The notes below the pieces were generated by a model. The model was not told the DNA's origin and did not search any database. It saw only the letters and a list, made by a program, of their open reading frames with translations. 64,000 nucleotides of DNA, from assembly GCA_003415625.1 (NCBI GenBank), contig PYIU01000009.1, forward strand, positions 2,418,001 to 2,482,000. Reading direction: 5' to 3'. This stretch comes from Aquanectria penicillioides (lineage: Eukaryota > Ascomycota > Sordariomycetes > Hypocreales > Nectriaceae). Below are positions 23,901-35,517 of this stretch, piece after piece (positions within the stretch are counted from its first letter, which is position 1; each line of letters opens with the position of its first letter). The translations under genes were made by a program, and so were the position numbers.

Positions 23901-26900
23901 AGGCCATGGGCCCGTTTCTGTCGCTGACCAGACCCTCCCCTCAGCGTCGCACCGCCTCAGGACCCTTTTTCAGCTCTGTAACCTCTCGCGTGAGCCTCTA
24001 GTTACAGTAGTGTACGGATAGGTGTTTGGCCTACGAACCAGCCTCAACCCACTTGCACACCGCCTCTCGGTCCCAAGCATGCTTCCTAGGACGTCCCGCT
24101 CCCGGTCCGTCTCCTCGCTCCCGTTGTCCTGGACGATCGGGCTCGCGGACAAACTGGCATTGGCATTGGAAGCTTAAACCGCACCCCTTGAGATGGACAC
24201 GCATCACGCGTACGCTGGGTTGCAGCTCCGATCTCAGTAGCAGGCGAATTGGATCGAGACCGGCTGCGCTGATGCTCACTCCTCCACGTTTCCCCTACAG
24301 GCCTGACAGGGCATTTGCCGCTTTGGGAGCGTGCGTGACTCTGTTTTTGGTCGACTGATGCTACGTACTTGTGTCTCTGCGCCGTACCTTGTTCTACGAT
24401 GTGGGCTATGTCTTTATTTTGGGTTGGGCATTGTCTCACCACCTGGAATCCCCTCTTTTGAGATTCAACGCGAGCGGGGAATTCTCTTTCCACTCCGATC
24501 GCCTTTCAGACTATATCCTATGACTTTTGTGACTCTTGTGACTCTTCTGCTCCGATTCTTTTCCAGTTGCTTTTCCAGTTGCACTTTTCGGCTTGCCCCG
24601 AGTCAGGCAGACAAAAAGTTCGCCACCACCAGCTCACCAGCCACCGGGTTAGAGTGTGGCACTCCGCAAGGACACTATTGGAGACGACAAGACTGGGAGA
24701 AAAAAAAACCAAGCGATGTATCCATCCATGATCCTTTTCCCATTCCTGCTTAGGTGAATCGGGTATTTGCCCTCAGAGTCGCGTTTATCTCGCTGCCTTG
24801 AATCCGCAATCCATGTCTTCGAGGATGACGAAATTCCAAATCCAACATCTCGCCGATGCCGTCGCCTTCTCCGTGTTCCATGGCTGTGACACACCCGGTG
24901 GCTCAGTCGGGCTTCTCGGGCTCGGGGCGACGGACAAACTCTTTCGTACGGCGGCCGCGAGTCCCCCGTAGGCGCTTCCTCAGCACTGCAACAGCGCTGC
25001 GCGCAGAGGGCGGCATCCGCTGGACAAGCCACCCCACCCGGGGCTCTTAGTGTGGCAGAGGATTGTACATGCGGGAATACTTGGGGGTTAAAGTGCCGGT
25101 ACGCGACGCTTCGGCGCGTTTGCCGGCAAAGAGCTCGTACCCCCACCTTGGACTCCTCGTATCTCTTGCGTACCCCTCCGACACGGCAACACGCCACCCA
25201 CCTCCCAAGCTGCCCACGTTCCTTGCTGGATGCGGTACTGACGCCCGCGTACAGTCAGTGTACAGTCACTGATCAGTCACTGAACGGCCAGTGGACCAGC
25301 ACAACGCTCAGCGTCTTGCGCAGGCGCCGAGTCGCTGACGCTGCACTGCCCTTCAGTGGACCAGCGCCCCTGAAGCGTCCAATTGACTGCCCAATCGACT
25401 GCTGCATCAGCGGGACGACGGGACTGTCGGCGACATTCCACTCAGGTTCCGTGGCCCTATGACTGCAGCATTCGATGCCCTTCCATTGCGTCTTCTCAGC
25501 GGCCTCGTCATTCGCTCACTGCTGAGAAAACTCGCTTGCCCTTACCAAGCAGGATGCTCTGGGGGGCGTCAGTTGCTTGTCAGCTCACCATGGCCGCCGC
25601 GCCGCCCATGCCGTTTAAAAAAGCCCATAGGGGGGCGACTTTGGGGGCTTTTGAGGGGGAAAGGAACAAAACCCAAATAGCATCTAGAAGCCTGAGGTTT
25701 CTCGTTCCAGATCGCCACATCGTTACGTAGCTCTCCTGGCTGCCTTTCTACCCCCCGTCGCACAGAATTCCATTCCATAGCTTCCGATTTGTGTCAGGAC
25801 TGGGACATCTTCATCGAGAGAGGCACAGCACCACCCGCACCGGCCAAAAATCGGGTGCAGGCAAGTACCTGGTACTTGAGTGATATCCTCTTCGGCCTCA
25901 GGCAGCCACCTGCAACTCGACGCCCCTCAAGGTACCCCGGTACCTCGAATCGCAGCGACAGAAACCAACGACAAGCGTCAAATCCAATCACCCCAGCTCT
26001 GGTCTCAACGCCATCACACACGCGCACGCACTCGCCCACACCCTTTCGATCCCGCATAGTCACTGTCACTGTCACTCTCGCTGTCGCTGCCCACCCTCCC
26101 TCCACCCCGGCACCCAGCCACGAATCAGCCCCCGAGACTCTCCCATCGCTGGCCCCTCCCGGTGTCCAGTCGACGGAGCCCGCTTCCTGCGCCAGCCCAC
26201 GAAAAGACTCCACCGCCGAGACCAGACCCATCCAAGGGGGCCAAGGGGACGGTCCAGGACCGCTGAGGACCATTGGCGGCCCATTGGGAACGACCGAGGG
26301 CCACCTGAACGCAGAAACCACCAGACACCAGAACCACCAGGAAGCCGGTGGACAAGAGTGGACCAAACCCCCCTCCCAAGAGGCAACCCTGTCCGCCCAC
26401 TCAAAGGCGCGGCCCCCCCCTCTTTGGTGTCTGATCGTCGACTCTAGTCCCTCGTCCTCCGTCCACCCCGGCCTCAGCGAATCACATCACGCCGTCCCTC
26501 TCACTCTCGCCCGTGACCTCATTGAGCGCGGGTGTTCTTCAACCTCCCCAGGGCCACCTCTACGAACGACCCTCTCTCTCACATTGTTCTCTGTTCCTCG
26601 CGGACCGAACAATCGATCAACGCCAGCAACAATTCAATACTTTCCCTCGTGTTCAGCAGCCGGCTGCAACACGTAAATACCCTCCCCCTCGTCTTCCCAC
26701 CCCGGACTTTCGCTAGATCCATTCCTACTTCTACCTGGTTGTACCAGCCTGAGAAAGAGCGAGCATCCACACGCCTCGCTCTGGAGACGAGACACAAAGA
26801 CACCGCCCCCCCCGGAGCCCAGACCACCACCACTACTACCACCAAACCCCCCAAAACCTACAAACGAGCCTCCCAGCCCTGCCGTGCAAGTCGGAGCAGT

Positions 26901-27098
26901 CAGCCTCACCCTTTCGACGCAGAGCCTCGTCCGCGTTTCGGTTTCTTCCCCTTTTCGATTCGATGCACTCGTAGCCTCACGGCACACAGCAGCAGCTCTT
27001 TTTATTTCTTATTTTTTATAAATCCCCCTTTTGACCCGGCAACTCGAGGATTCCTGAGGTGCCGACGTCAGACCCGCCTTTTCCTCCCGCACCCAACC
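17917..27098. other. Nine-kilobase region with no supported gene
   Basis: Both strands show only short frames without recognisable domains or splice-joined continuity. The right end (from about 25.8 kb) is pyrimidine-rich and is likely promoter and 5' leader of the J-domain gene. Small repeats occur: CAGTCACTGA units near 25255-25280 and GTCACT units near 26060-26090. No tRNA, transposase or other RNA gene could be identified by eye. Confidence 0.5.
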
Positions 27099-28815
27099 AT
27101 GACTTCGTTGCCGCCCGATCCTTACAAAGCCTTGGGAGTTTCCAAGGATGCGCAAATCGCTGAAATCCGTTCCGCCCACCGCAAACTCGTCCTCAAATGC
27201 CACCCTGACAAGGTGCAAGACCCGGCCCTGAAGGCCCAAAAGCAGGACGAATTCCAAAAGGTCCAGCAGGCCTACGAACTTCTTAGCGACGAGAAGGAAC
27301 GACAACGCTACGATGACCAGGCCCGCATAGCCGAGCTGCGAAAGCAGATGCAGGCCAAGGCCAACACCTCGAGCCCCCGAGCAACCACCTACAAGTACGA
27401 GGTCCGAACCGCGGAGCCTCGCCCCTCGACCTTCAAGTCCGGCACTCCCCCAGCGCCAAGTTTTCCGGATACTCAAAGTCCTGGGAAGATGAAATCTCCC
27501 GCGGCGCCCGCTTCGAGGCTGAGATTCGCACCGTCCGACGCGAAGCCTCCTATGACAAGCCCTCAAAGCGGGAGTCCGACCGGGATCTCCGTGAGCGTGA
27601 CCGCGAGCGCGAGCGCGAGCGTGAGCGAGAGAAGGAGAGGGAACGAGAGCGCCGGAAGAAGAAAGAGGACGAGATCCGCCGCGCCGCCGAGAAGGAAGCC
27701 AAGGAGGCTCGTCGAGCAGAAAAGCGAGAGCGCGAGAAGCAGCGCGACAAGGATCGCAAGCGCGAGGCCGAGGAGAAGAAGAGGCACGCCAAGCCGTACA
27801 TTGAGCCCTTTGACATGGAACCCCAGCCCCCCGTCAAGGAGAAGAAGAAGAGCAAGAAGCACGACGAGAAGCGGGAACGATCTTCCCATCGGGAGGAGGT
27901 CCCCGTGACTCCCATACCCCCGATGCCCCAGGAGCGCTCGTATTCTGAAAAGATGGAGAGCGCCGTCGAGACCGCTGCATCCTACATTGAGGCCTCACGG
28001 AAGCCTCGCAATCCCGCCTTTCACCGAAACATTCAACCTCCCGCTGCCCCTACCCCCCCCTACCCCCAGGCCAGTCGTCGCCGTTTGCTGCCCCTGACGA
28101 GGACGATGTCCGTCGTTCGGCGGCAAAGTCTCGAAGAGGTTCGTCCGGCGAAAAGGCGTACAAGAGGCAGACCTCTCGAGAGGTCCTCGACGACCCCATC
28201 ACCGTCGAGGTCTCACCTTCGGCTCGGCATGCCCAAAAGTCGGCCACCAACGCAACCATGATGTCCGGTTCCCCCCCGCGTCGTGAGCTGCCCCGGCAAA
28301 ACACCATGCCCAGCGATCCCTACGGGAGCCGCCCCATCCCTTCCATGTCGCGCTCGCAAACCTACAGCGGAGGCTTCGCCGAAGCGGCGGATCCTCGCGG
28401 TCGCAGCCGCTCGAGACTCCAGCCTCAGGTGGAGGAGAGCGACTCGGAAGTAGAGGAGTACGAGCGTCATCGACGGGAGCGAAAGCATCGCAGCAGCAAG
28501 AAGCATCGATCGCCCGAGCCCCGTGCCAACGTAAGGTCGTACAAGGTCGAAGGCTCCCACGCCACCCTCCAGAGCTCGTACTCGCGCAGCCTGGAGCCTG
28601 GCATGGACAACTTCTACTATGCCACCAGCGCTCCGGGAGTCTACGTCAACGAGAGGCCTTCGATGCCAACTCGCGAAGCCAGTTACTCGAGGTCTACCGG
28701 GGGATACGTCCAGTTCCCCAAGGTGAAGACGTCAAAGTCGTACGACATCGACGACGTCAGCTACAGCAACCACTACCCGACGTATCACGAAGAGTATCAG
28801 GCTGCGTACGCTTAG
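27099..28815 (+). CDS. J-domain (DnaJ-type) co-chaperone with charged repeat region, two frameshifts
   Basis: Predicted Hsp70 co-chaperone, 572 residues if corrected. The N-terminal J domain (residues 5-75) has DPYKALGVSKDA and the essential HPD in KCHPDKV, then FQKVQQAYELLSDE. No zinc-finger or C-terminal substrate domain follows. Instead come an Arg/Glu-rich run of RE repeats (27590-27650), a Lys/Arg/Glu coil, and a Ser/Arg/Tyr-rich tail ending in YQAAYA. The frame shifts twice, each time by one missing base: in the C5 run near 27448-27453 and in the C runs near 28054-28067. Both downstream frames read smoothly when shifted. ATG 27099 has a CAACCATGAC context; the open frame upstream of it is pyrimidine-rich leader. 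Confidence 0.82.
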
Positions 28816-30385
28816 GCGCTTCCAAATTTTCCTTTTTCTTCCTCTTCTATTACATTTCGAGGCGTCAGAAACGCATGTATTCCACAATACCGTCATCTTT
28901 ATTACTCGCGCTGCTTTCCTTGCGTTTGCTTTTTACTTCTTTTCTGGTTTCATAAATTAACGAAACGAGATGTGTCTTAACGAAATACGATTGCCCGGGT
29001 TGCACAGCGGCACCCGAGGATGTGGGATGATATAAGGCGCGTGGGTTGTTGGGCCAGTGCCTGGCTCTGATTTCTTTGCTCTTTTAAACACTATTAAAGC
29101 TCCCGGCGTCTCGATCACAAGACATGGCTCGCGTGGGATACCATTCGGTTGCCTAGCCACCGAGCTATCCAAACCGTTTATCGAGAGCCGCTCGATGTAC
29201 GTTGCAAGGGGCGGCAAACATACAGGTGCATTTACGGAAGGGAATTTGGTTCTCTCACTCATTGTTTCATTTTTCTGGGAAGGGGCGTTTAGGAAATACC
29301 ACACACACTCGTTTGAGGAGATAGATGGCTTTGAGACTGGTGAAAGCCTGTCGAGCCAGCCAGTCCTGAGAGACGGCTATGAATAAATATGTTGACCATT
29401 TGAATATCAAGAACATGCACACACCTTTACCAATGTGAACAAGTCTGGTTGCCTCGTGAAGGCTGCCGCTCGGGCCCTCCCGAGAGCCTATTTCTCGGCC
29501 CGTATACGGCAAGGCTACGGAACTAGAGTCTGCCTCGTGCTTGGAGCCTCGTGCTTGGAGTTGTCAGAGACAAAGATGCGGGGTTGACTCAGGAAGGCGC
29601 ATGGCTCACGTGAATGCTATTGTTCTGCCTATCGTCTCGGATTGCGTTGACTCTGCATCTTCACAAGCCCTACCTGGCTCGCCTCGCCACCGTCCAGGTT
29701 CCTACTCGCCTCCTTGTCGCCAGTGGCGGCGCACTGCCGTCTCGGTTGCAGTTGTAGGCAGGCTAGGAAGCCCTCGCCTCGAATAAAACCAGTCCATCAC
29801 ATACGTATCAACCACAATGCCCTCTCAAATCAACCACTGACCGGCCACTGCACAACCTCAGGGGCCTGCGAGCTGATGCGCCCAGCAGTTCGGCGGCGGC
29901 GGTTGGCTGGATCCAAGCCCGGTGGGTTCACTGGTAATTTAGCGGGGGCAACCTGGGCGTTCTGGGGTTTGCGGCGGGCTGAGCCGCGTTCCTTTTTGGG
30001 TGCCGGGATCCGCTCGTTTCGGTTGGCCGCCTCGTCTGGCCTCTGCGCATCCCCTCGACATGGAAAGGAGAGTTGCGCTGCCTGCCTCGGGCTCTTCTCT
30101 CCGTCGAGACGTTTCTGAGCGTGGAGCTGCCGCAATGGTGCTGGTCTGACGTAGCAGCCATCCACGACTCCGACCCCTAGTATCGCAACTGTGCGTTCGC
30201 TGTAAGTTGACCGTCGCGTCCATCGGAACGACCACCGGGCTAAACGACCCCCTCGCGACGCTAGAATCACAATCTTCACAATTCCTTCCATACTCCCCGC
30301 CTCGGATCCCTCACGCGCCACGCTCCCCGACGCGGAATATGCGGTCAATGGACATACAAGGCCGAATCGGAAACGGGACCGGGAG
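28816..30385. other. Intergenic between J-domain and CHAT genes
   Basis: No supported gene. From about 30203 to 30385 the CHAT reading frame is open but has no ATG. A possible splice donor (GTAAGT) at 30201 hints at an upstream exon, which I could not place. Confidence 0.45.
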
Positions 30386-32486
30386 ATGGATGTCGTCTAC
30401 GTGCGCTCGCGTCCAGTACGACCCCATGGACTAGCAACGCCGCTGCCTAGCAATGGCGAGGGGAGCGAGGGGAGCCAAGACGAGCACGCCGATATTCCGG
30501 AGCAGCGTCGTCGTCAGTGGGACGTTACAATCGCCGTCAATGACCACCAGCCCGTCGCCACCACCATCACGGACCCGTTCCTCGAGTCGCAGTACCAGAC
30601 CATCTTCGAACACTACCTGCGCGACTCAGACCGTCCCAAATGGAGCGCGGAGAGCATGAGCATGACGTTGCAGGACCGGGGGACCAACACCATTGTCCAG
30701 CTCGAGAGCAGCATCCACGCGTACAGCAGAAACCTTTATGATCAGCTGCACCTCCAACCCGACAGCTTCTCGCCCGGCGCGGCCGGGTGCCACCTCTACA
30801 TTGTGGAAAGTGCCCCTGATGCGGGTGGCGATCCAGGCCCGGGCATCCACTGCTTGGCCTGGGAGCTTCTCGAAGACGACACCGACGCACCCATGCCGCG
30901 GCCTCGCCTGCATGTCACCCGCATTTGCGGAATGCGTTCGTTGCCGTCTTCAGGTTGGGCCCCGTCACCGGAGCTCGTTCGCCAGCCGACCCCGTCCTTT
31001 GCCGCCGTGCAGGCCGACCCGGGGCTCGACTTCCGGATCCTGTTGGTCGTGGCCCGGGACTTTGGCCGCACCGGCGCCGAGCGGGACCTAGAGCCCGACT
31101 TGGCACAGTGGCCCCTCATGAACGTCCAGAGCCAGCTGCGCAGCCGCATGATTCTCGAGGTGGTGCGCCCAGGAAGCCTCGAGGACCTCGAGCAACACTT
31201 GGTGGTGCGCGCCTCGCAGGGGGTCCGTTTTCACCTCGTCCACTTCGACCTGCACGGGCGTCTCCAGAATGATGAGTATGCAATCCCCATCCATCCGACC
31301 TCCTGCCTCCAACTGACACCGCTCTAGCCAGGGAAATCACATTCCATGGCTGCTGTTCGCCAAGAAGAACTTTACACCTCCGGGCCACACCTACCACTTG
31401 GCCCAGACTCGCCTGGCCAGGGCCGACGCCGTCGCCCGAGTCCTGGCCAAGCACAATGTTGAAAACGTTGTTCTCAACGCTTGCCTGTCGGCTTACAACC
31501 GGTCCGGGTCGCACACGAACCTCGCGCGCATCCTGCTCGACCACGGCATCCGCAACGTGTCGGGCATGTGGTTCAACGTCCACTGGAAGACGGTGACGAC
31601 GTACCTGGATTCCTTTTACGACGAGCTGCTTGTCCAATGTAAGGATTTCCACCAAGCGGCGCACCAGGGCCGAGAGGCCATCCGGCAGACACCGACCGAT
31701 AGGGATGGCCACAAGTACCAGGACTTTTTCATATGCGTCAACTACTCGAGCGAAATGGGCCACCGGCTGGTGCCCGCCCGCCGTGATCCCAGCCCGGCGC
31801 CGTCGGCTCGGTCAGGCTCGTCGACACCGCGCCTCGGGGCGGACTTCTTCCTCGGGAACGTGCCGGTCATGCGCATGCAGCTGCACCTGCTGGACCTCGA
31901 GTACAAGCTCATGACGTTCCGCATCGTGTATGCCAGCGACTACCGGCGGGCCGAGTCCAAGCTCAACAGGACCATCGACCAGATGGTTCACATGTGGCTG
32001 ACGACCAACCTGGTGGACGAGGTGCTGTACTACAAGGGCAAGGACTTCGCACGATCACGCCTCCTCGCTCCTGGGGTCAAGCCACGAGACCGGCGCACGC
32101 GCGCAACCGAGGGAGGATACTTCCGGCGGCTCTTCCCCAAGCCGGTCCGCGCGCTGCGCCAGACGCTGCACATTGTGCGCGACATTGACAGCATCGTGGC
32201 GCCGGGGTTCATGCTGGACCCCTCGCGCAACAAGGAGCTGGAGCACCGGCAGTTCATGGTGCAGGCGGGCCTGCAGCACTTTGCCCAGCGGCTCTTGGCG
32301 GACGGGAACAGCTACCTATTATTCCTCGGCCGCGAGGACAGGAAGTGGTGGCAGACGCATCTCCAGCATCTGCAGGGGGAGTGGTGGGTAAGCCTGCCGT
32401 GGACGCACACGGTGCACAGCCGATATATCCCGGGCATGCGGCTGCCAGGCGAAGAAAAGAAGCCCTGGTTGGGCATTCAAAGATGA
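30386..32486 (+). CDS. CHAT-domain (caspase/separase-like) protein
   Basis: Predicted clan CD cysteine protease-like protein of 682 residues. Exons are 30386-31275 and 31328-32486 (52-base intron with CTGAC branch). The CHAT core lies near residues 200-390. The putative catalytic His is in VHFDLHGR (His290, or His286) and the putative catalytic Cys is in VVLNACLSAY (Cys349), followed by GIRNVSGMWFNV. The intron sits between these two motifs. Residues 1-200 are unrecognised. The C-terminal third has DIDSIVAPGFML and an aromatic-rich end, family unknown. CHAT proteins in other organisms act as proteases in cell-death or defence systems; that role here is inference. No TPR repeats or NTPase domain are visible. 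Confidence 0.8.
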
Positions 32487-33814
32487 TTTCGGAGTAGAGG
32501 TGCATAGAAGCGATGGCAGCCTGTATACTAGATAGAAGCATGGGCAGAGGCGTTTGGGTGGCGATTGGCCAGGCCAGCATTGACTGACGAGGGCCTGTAT
32601 TAATATTAATTGGTGTGTTGTAATTGGTTCAATACATCTGCAAGATTGCAACTTTGATTGACTCGCTCATCGTTCGCATCTGGTAGACAATAGTCGGCCA
32701 CATCATCGCGTATCTGGCTTAGCACCGAGCCAAGGTGTGATATGATGTCCTAGAATTGGTCTGCTGCTGAGCGCATAGAGGAACTTGGATCATATCCTGG
32801 CAGATCCTCGCAGCAGCAACATTCTGCTCCTGGTGACGTGGCTGGCTTGGCATCTGACATACATCTTGCAGACTCGAACTATGCAACGGTCAGTCGATCT
32901 CTTTGAGCTCTTGAGTTCATCGCTCAACAGGGATCATTCATACTATTACCGGACCTGGCACCCTGCTGAGCGTATCCAATGAACTCTGAGGCGATGCTAT
33001 GCCAGCAAGGGCACGGCAACTATGCTGCAGCTTAGCTCATGCGACGATGCAGGATCAATGTACCCAGAGCATCATGTTTATGTCTTCTATGCTTGCGTGA
33101 GATGGCGATATTGATCCACGATTGGCCGTTACTGCAGCTGGTGCATGCATATCCTATTGTGAGATGTGCTCAGGGTCTCAGGCGTGATCCTGATGACTGG
33201 CCAGGCGATGGTACGTTGCTATCATCGTTAGGACCCGGCTTGTATCTCGCATCGTGTTGAATATTTGCTTCCGTGAAGACTACTGACTACACTACTATTG
33301 CATTCACGTGCTCGGATGCCTGGCCGTCTCACGTGAGCAACATCAACAAAAACCAGCCCACAGCGCGGAAACTCTGCACGCTCTCACGCTTGATTACCAA
33401 CTCTCGTCGGCACTTCGACTATCCATCCCAATGACCCAATCCCGCAGCGCACCGTCCCTTGATCTGCCGCAGCTAGATCTCGATCTAGATTATCTGGCAT
33501 GCCAAGAACGCCCTGTACGAGATCTCATCACCGGCATCACCACCGGCATCACAATGCAGATACACGCACTTGACGCAGTGTCCGCGGACCCGAACAACAA
33601 ATACGAGCTGCATGCTCTGACCACCGCTGACTCAGTGGTGGCTTGCGGCGGCCCACTTGGCTGCCGTATCCGTTCGATCCGACCAGTTTTGACCCATCCG
33701 GGCATTAAACAAAGCCTCTCCACCGCTGACTCGCTTCTCCATCCCTCCTCCACTGACTCTCTATCGAATTCACATTGATCAATCCGTGGATTGCTGAAAA
33801 TCCGGCAGGCCATA
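32487..33814. other. Intergenic upstream of bZIP gene
   Basis: No supported gene. A frame at 33308-33778 has no recognisable domain and is treated as leader or chance sequence. Confidence 0.5.
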
Positions 33815-35044
33815 ATGCATCCCGGTCGGCTTGAGCCTTGCGCCGAATCCCGTCCAGAGGTCGGGGTCGGGGCCGACGCAAACACCGGGGCTGGCACCAA
33901 TAGCGACGACGGCAGCCCTCGTCCCGACGCATACGCCCGGGATGTTTCCAGCTTGGAGAAGAAGCGGGCTCGAGATCGCCGCGCGCAGCAGAATCTGCGA
34001 GCCAAGCGCGTTTCCGAGATCCAGAACCTCAAAGATCACGTTGTCACGCTCGAGGGCGAGATCCAAGGGCTACGTCACATCTGCGATACCCTGCAGCGAG
34101 AGAATCGCGTCTTGCGGTCCCGCCAAGAAGGCATCCGGCAGCTTGTTGGGTCTTGGAACGGATCATGGCCGCTCGGGGCCCCAGATGTGCAAGATTACCA
34201 GCATCGACATGACGCCGACCGCCAAGACCGGGTCTGCGGGGCCCTCGAGCCGGGGACTCTCTGTTTGGCCCCGGGACAGCTCTTGAATGCTGATTCGTCC
34301 GCAATATCAAATGGCACCACCGATACACATTCAAAGTCGAAATGTCATGGGAGCACCCGGACTTCAACGGGCACCTTTGAATGCTTGAGCTCCGCTCCAG
34401 AACAGAGCCAGGAGCCATGGAAATTGATACCCACGCATTCGCCGAATGATTTCTTCGTCACCGAGCAGTTTGGCCGGTGGATGATTTATCCAGACCTCGT
34501 ATACTCGTCGCCCAAGACGCCGACGCCCGTGGAGATTCTCTATGGTTCGCGTCACAACTTCCTGGCCAACCTGATTCACGAATCGTGTCAGCAATGGCCC
34601 CTGGGCGAGCCTGAACGCCTCGCCGCCGGGATCCTCCTGTACCATATGGTCAAGTGGATGAATTCTCCGGACAAAGAAACCTACTCGTACATACTCGACT
34701 TCCAAAAACCCATTCCTGAGCAGATAGCACAGCCGCACCCGTATTTCATCGACAATGTATGCTGGCCGCGCCTGCGAGCCAATCTAATCAAACACGAAAA
34801 CCTCTACGACCCCGCCGAGGCCTCTAGCTTGCTTAGCTGCTGTCTGAAGGTGAGATGGCCGTGGCGCAAGGCGTTGTTGCGGCCCAGGGATGACGGACAC
34901 CTGGAAATGTGCCCCGACTTTGCGAGGACCTTTGCAAGCGCTTCCGGCTGGGGGCTTACAGACGAATTTATAAACTACCTAGAAAGATATCCGCCGTTGT
35001 TAGAGGGCGTGGATGTGGAGTCGATGCGATATACGTTTGTTTAA
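33815..35044 (+). CDS. bZIP transcription factor with DUF3425 domain
   Basis: Predicted nuclear regulator of 409 residues, apparently without introns. The basic region (residues 49-65, KKRARDRRAQQNLRAKR) is followed by heptad leucines in IQNLKDHVVTLEGEIQGL and continues to about residue 105. The C-terminal half is a DUF3425-type region with WMIYPDLVYSS, HNFLANLIHE and RYPPLLEGVD near the end. The frame opens 24 bases earlier at TTG, but ATG 33815 is the first methionine. It lies 473 bases from the stop of the convergent MFS gene. Related fungal factors control metabolite clusters or stress genes; its targets cannot be told from sequence. Confidence 0.9.
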   Translation: MHPGRLEPCAESRPEVGVGADANTGAGTNSDDGSPRPDAYARDVSSLEKKRARDRRAQQNLRAKRVSEIQNLKDHVVTLEGEIQGLRHICDTLQRENRVLRSRQEGIRQLVGSWNGSWPLGAPDVQDYQHRHDADRQDRVCGALEPGTLCLAPGQLLNADSSAISNGTTDTHSKSKCHGSTRTSTGTFECLSSAPEQSQEPWKLIPTHSPNDFFVTEQFGRWMIYPDLVYSSPKTPTPVEILYGSRHNFLANLIHESCQQWPLGEPERLAAGILLYHMVKWMNSPDKETYSYILDFQKPIPEQIAQPHPYFIDNVCWPRLRANLIKHENLYDPAEASSLLSCCLKVRWPWRKALLRPRDDGHLEMCPDFARTFASASGWGLTDEFINYLERYPPLLEGVDVESMRYTFV

Positions 35045-35517
35045 CTCAAGAGGTCAAGACCAATAATGCACAACCTAGTTCCTTTCCGATGGCACACACC
35101 GGGAGCTCTGGACAAACTATCATCTCAGCTAGCGCCACGTTGAAGAATGGTCGACCTGATGGTGAAGGCACGCCTAGGCCCTGAGACCAGCCTTCACAAC
35201 ACTGGAGGCTTCATGACGACAGGCCATTGACACACAATCAGCTAAAATCTAGCACGGCGAGCCTTTGCTAGGCCTGGAGCTTTAGAATTAGGGGGCTCGT
35301 AAGTGTGCACGCAAATGAACCTAACAGAAGACTTCACTCAACCAGGCACCGATCTGACAGGAATTGCCCATGGTCCAGTGGTCACGGCAATGAAGAGTGT
35401 CTGGTCCTTGCGGTTGCCACTCTCGAATCGGATACCATCTTGGCCAACCAGTGCAATGAATCTATTGTATACAAATAAATAATCTATGTGCTGCCGTCTA
35501 TATGCTGACTGAAACCG
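35045..35517. other. 3' flanks of convergent bZIP and MFS genes
   Basis: Non-coding by inspection; it should hold the two polyadenylation regions. Confidence 0.5.

Noticed and set aside
26532..27098. N-terminal extension of the J-domain protein through the open frame upstream of ATG 27099
   Set aside because: It is pyrimidine-rich, low in complexity, begins at a non-ATG codon and adds no domain; it fits a 5' leader.
30203..30385. Upstream coding extension of the CHAT gene
   Set aside because: The frame is open but has no ATG, and I could not place a donor exon with confidence. ATG 30386 is kept.
6000..32486. HET and CHAT genes as one defence island
   Set aside because: They are over 22 kb apart with housekeeping-type genes (TeaR-like, J-domain, phosphoesterase) between them, so linkage is not evidence of a shared system.
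33308..33778. A 156-residue frame upstream of the bZIP gene
   Set aside because: No recognisable domain, and no splice link to the bZIP exon; treated as chance or leader sequence.
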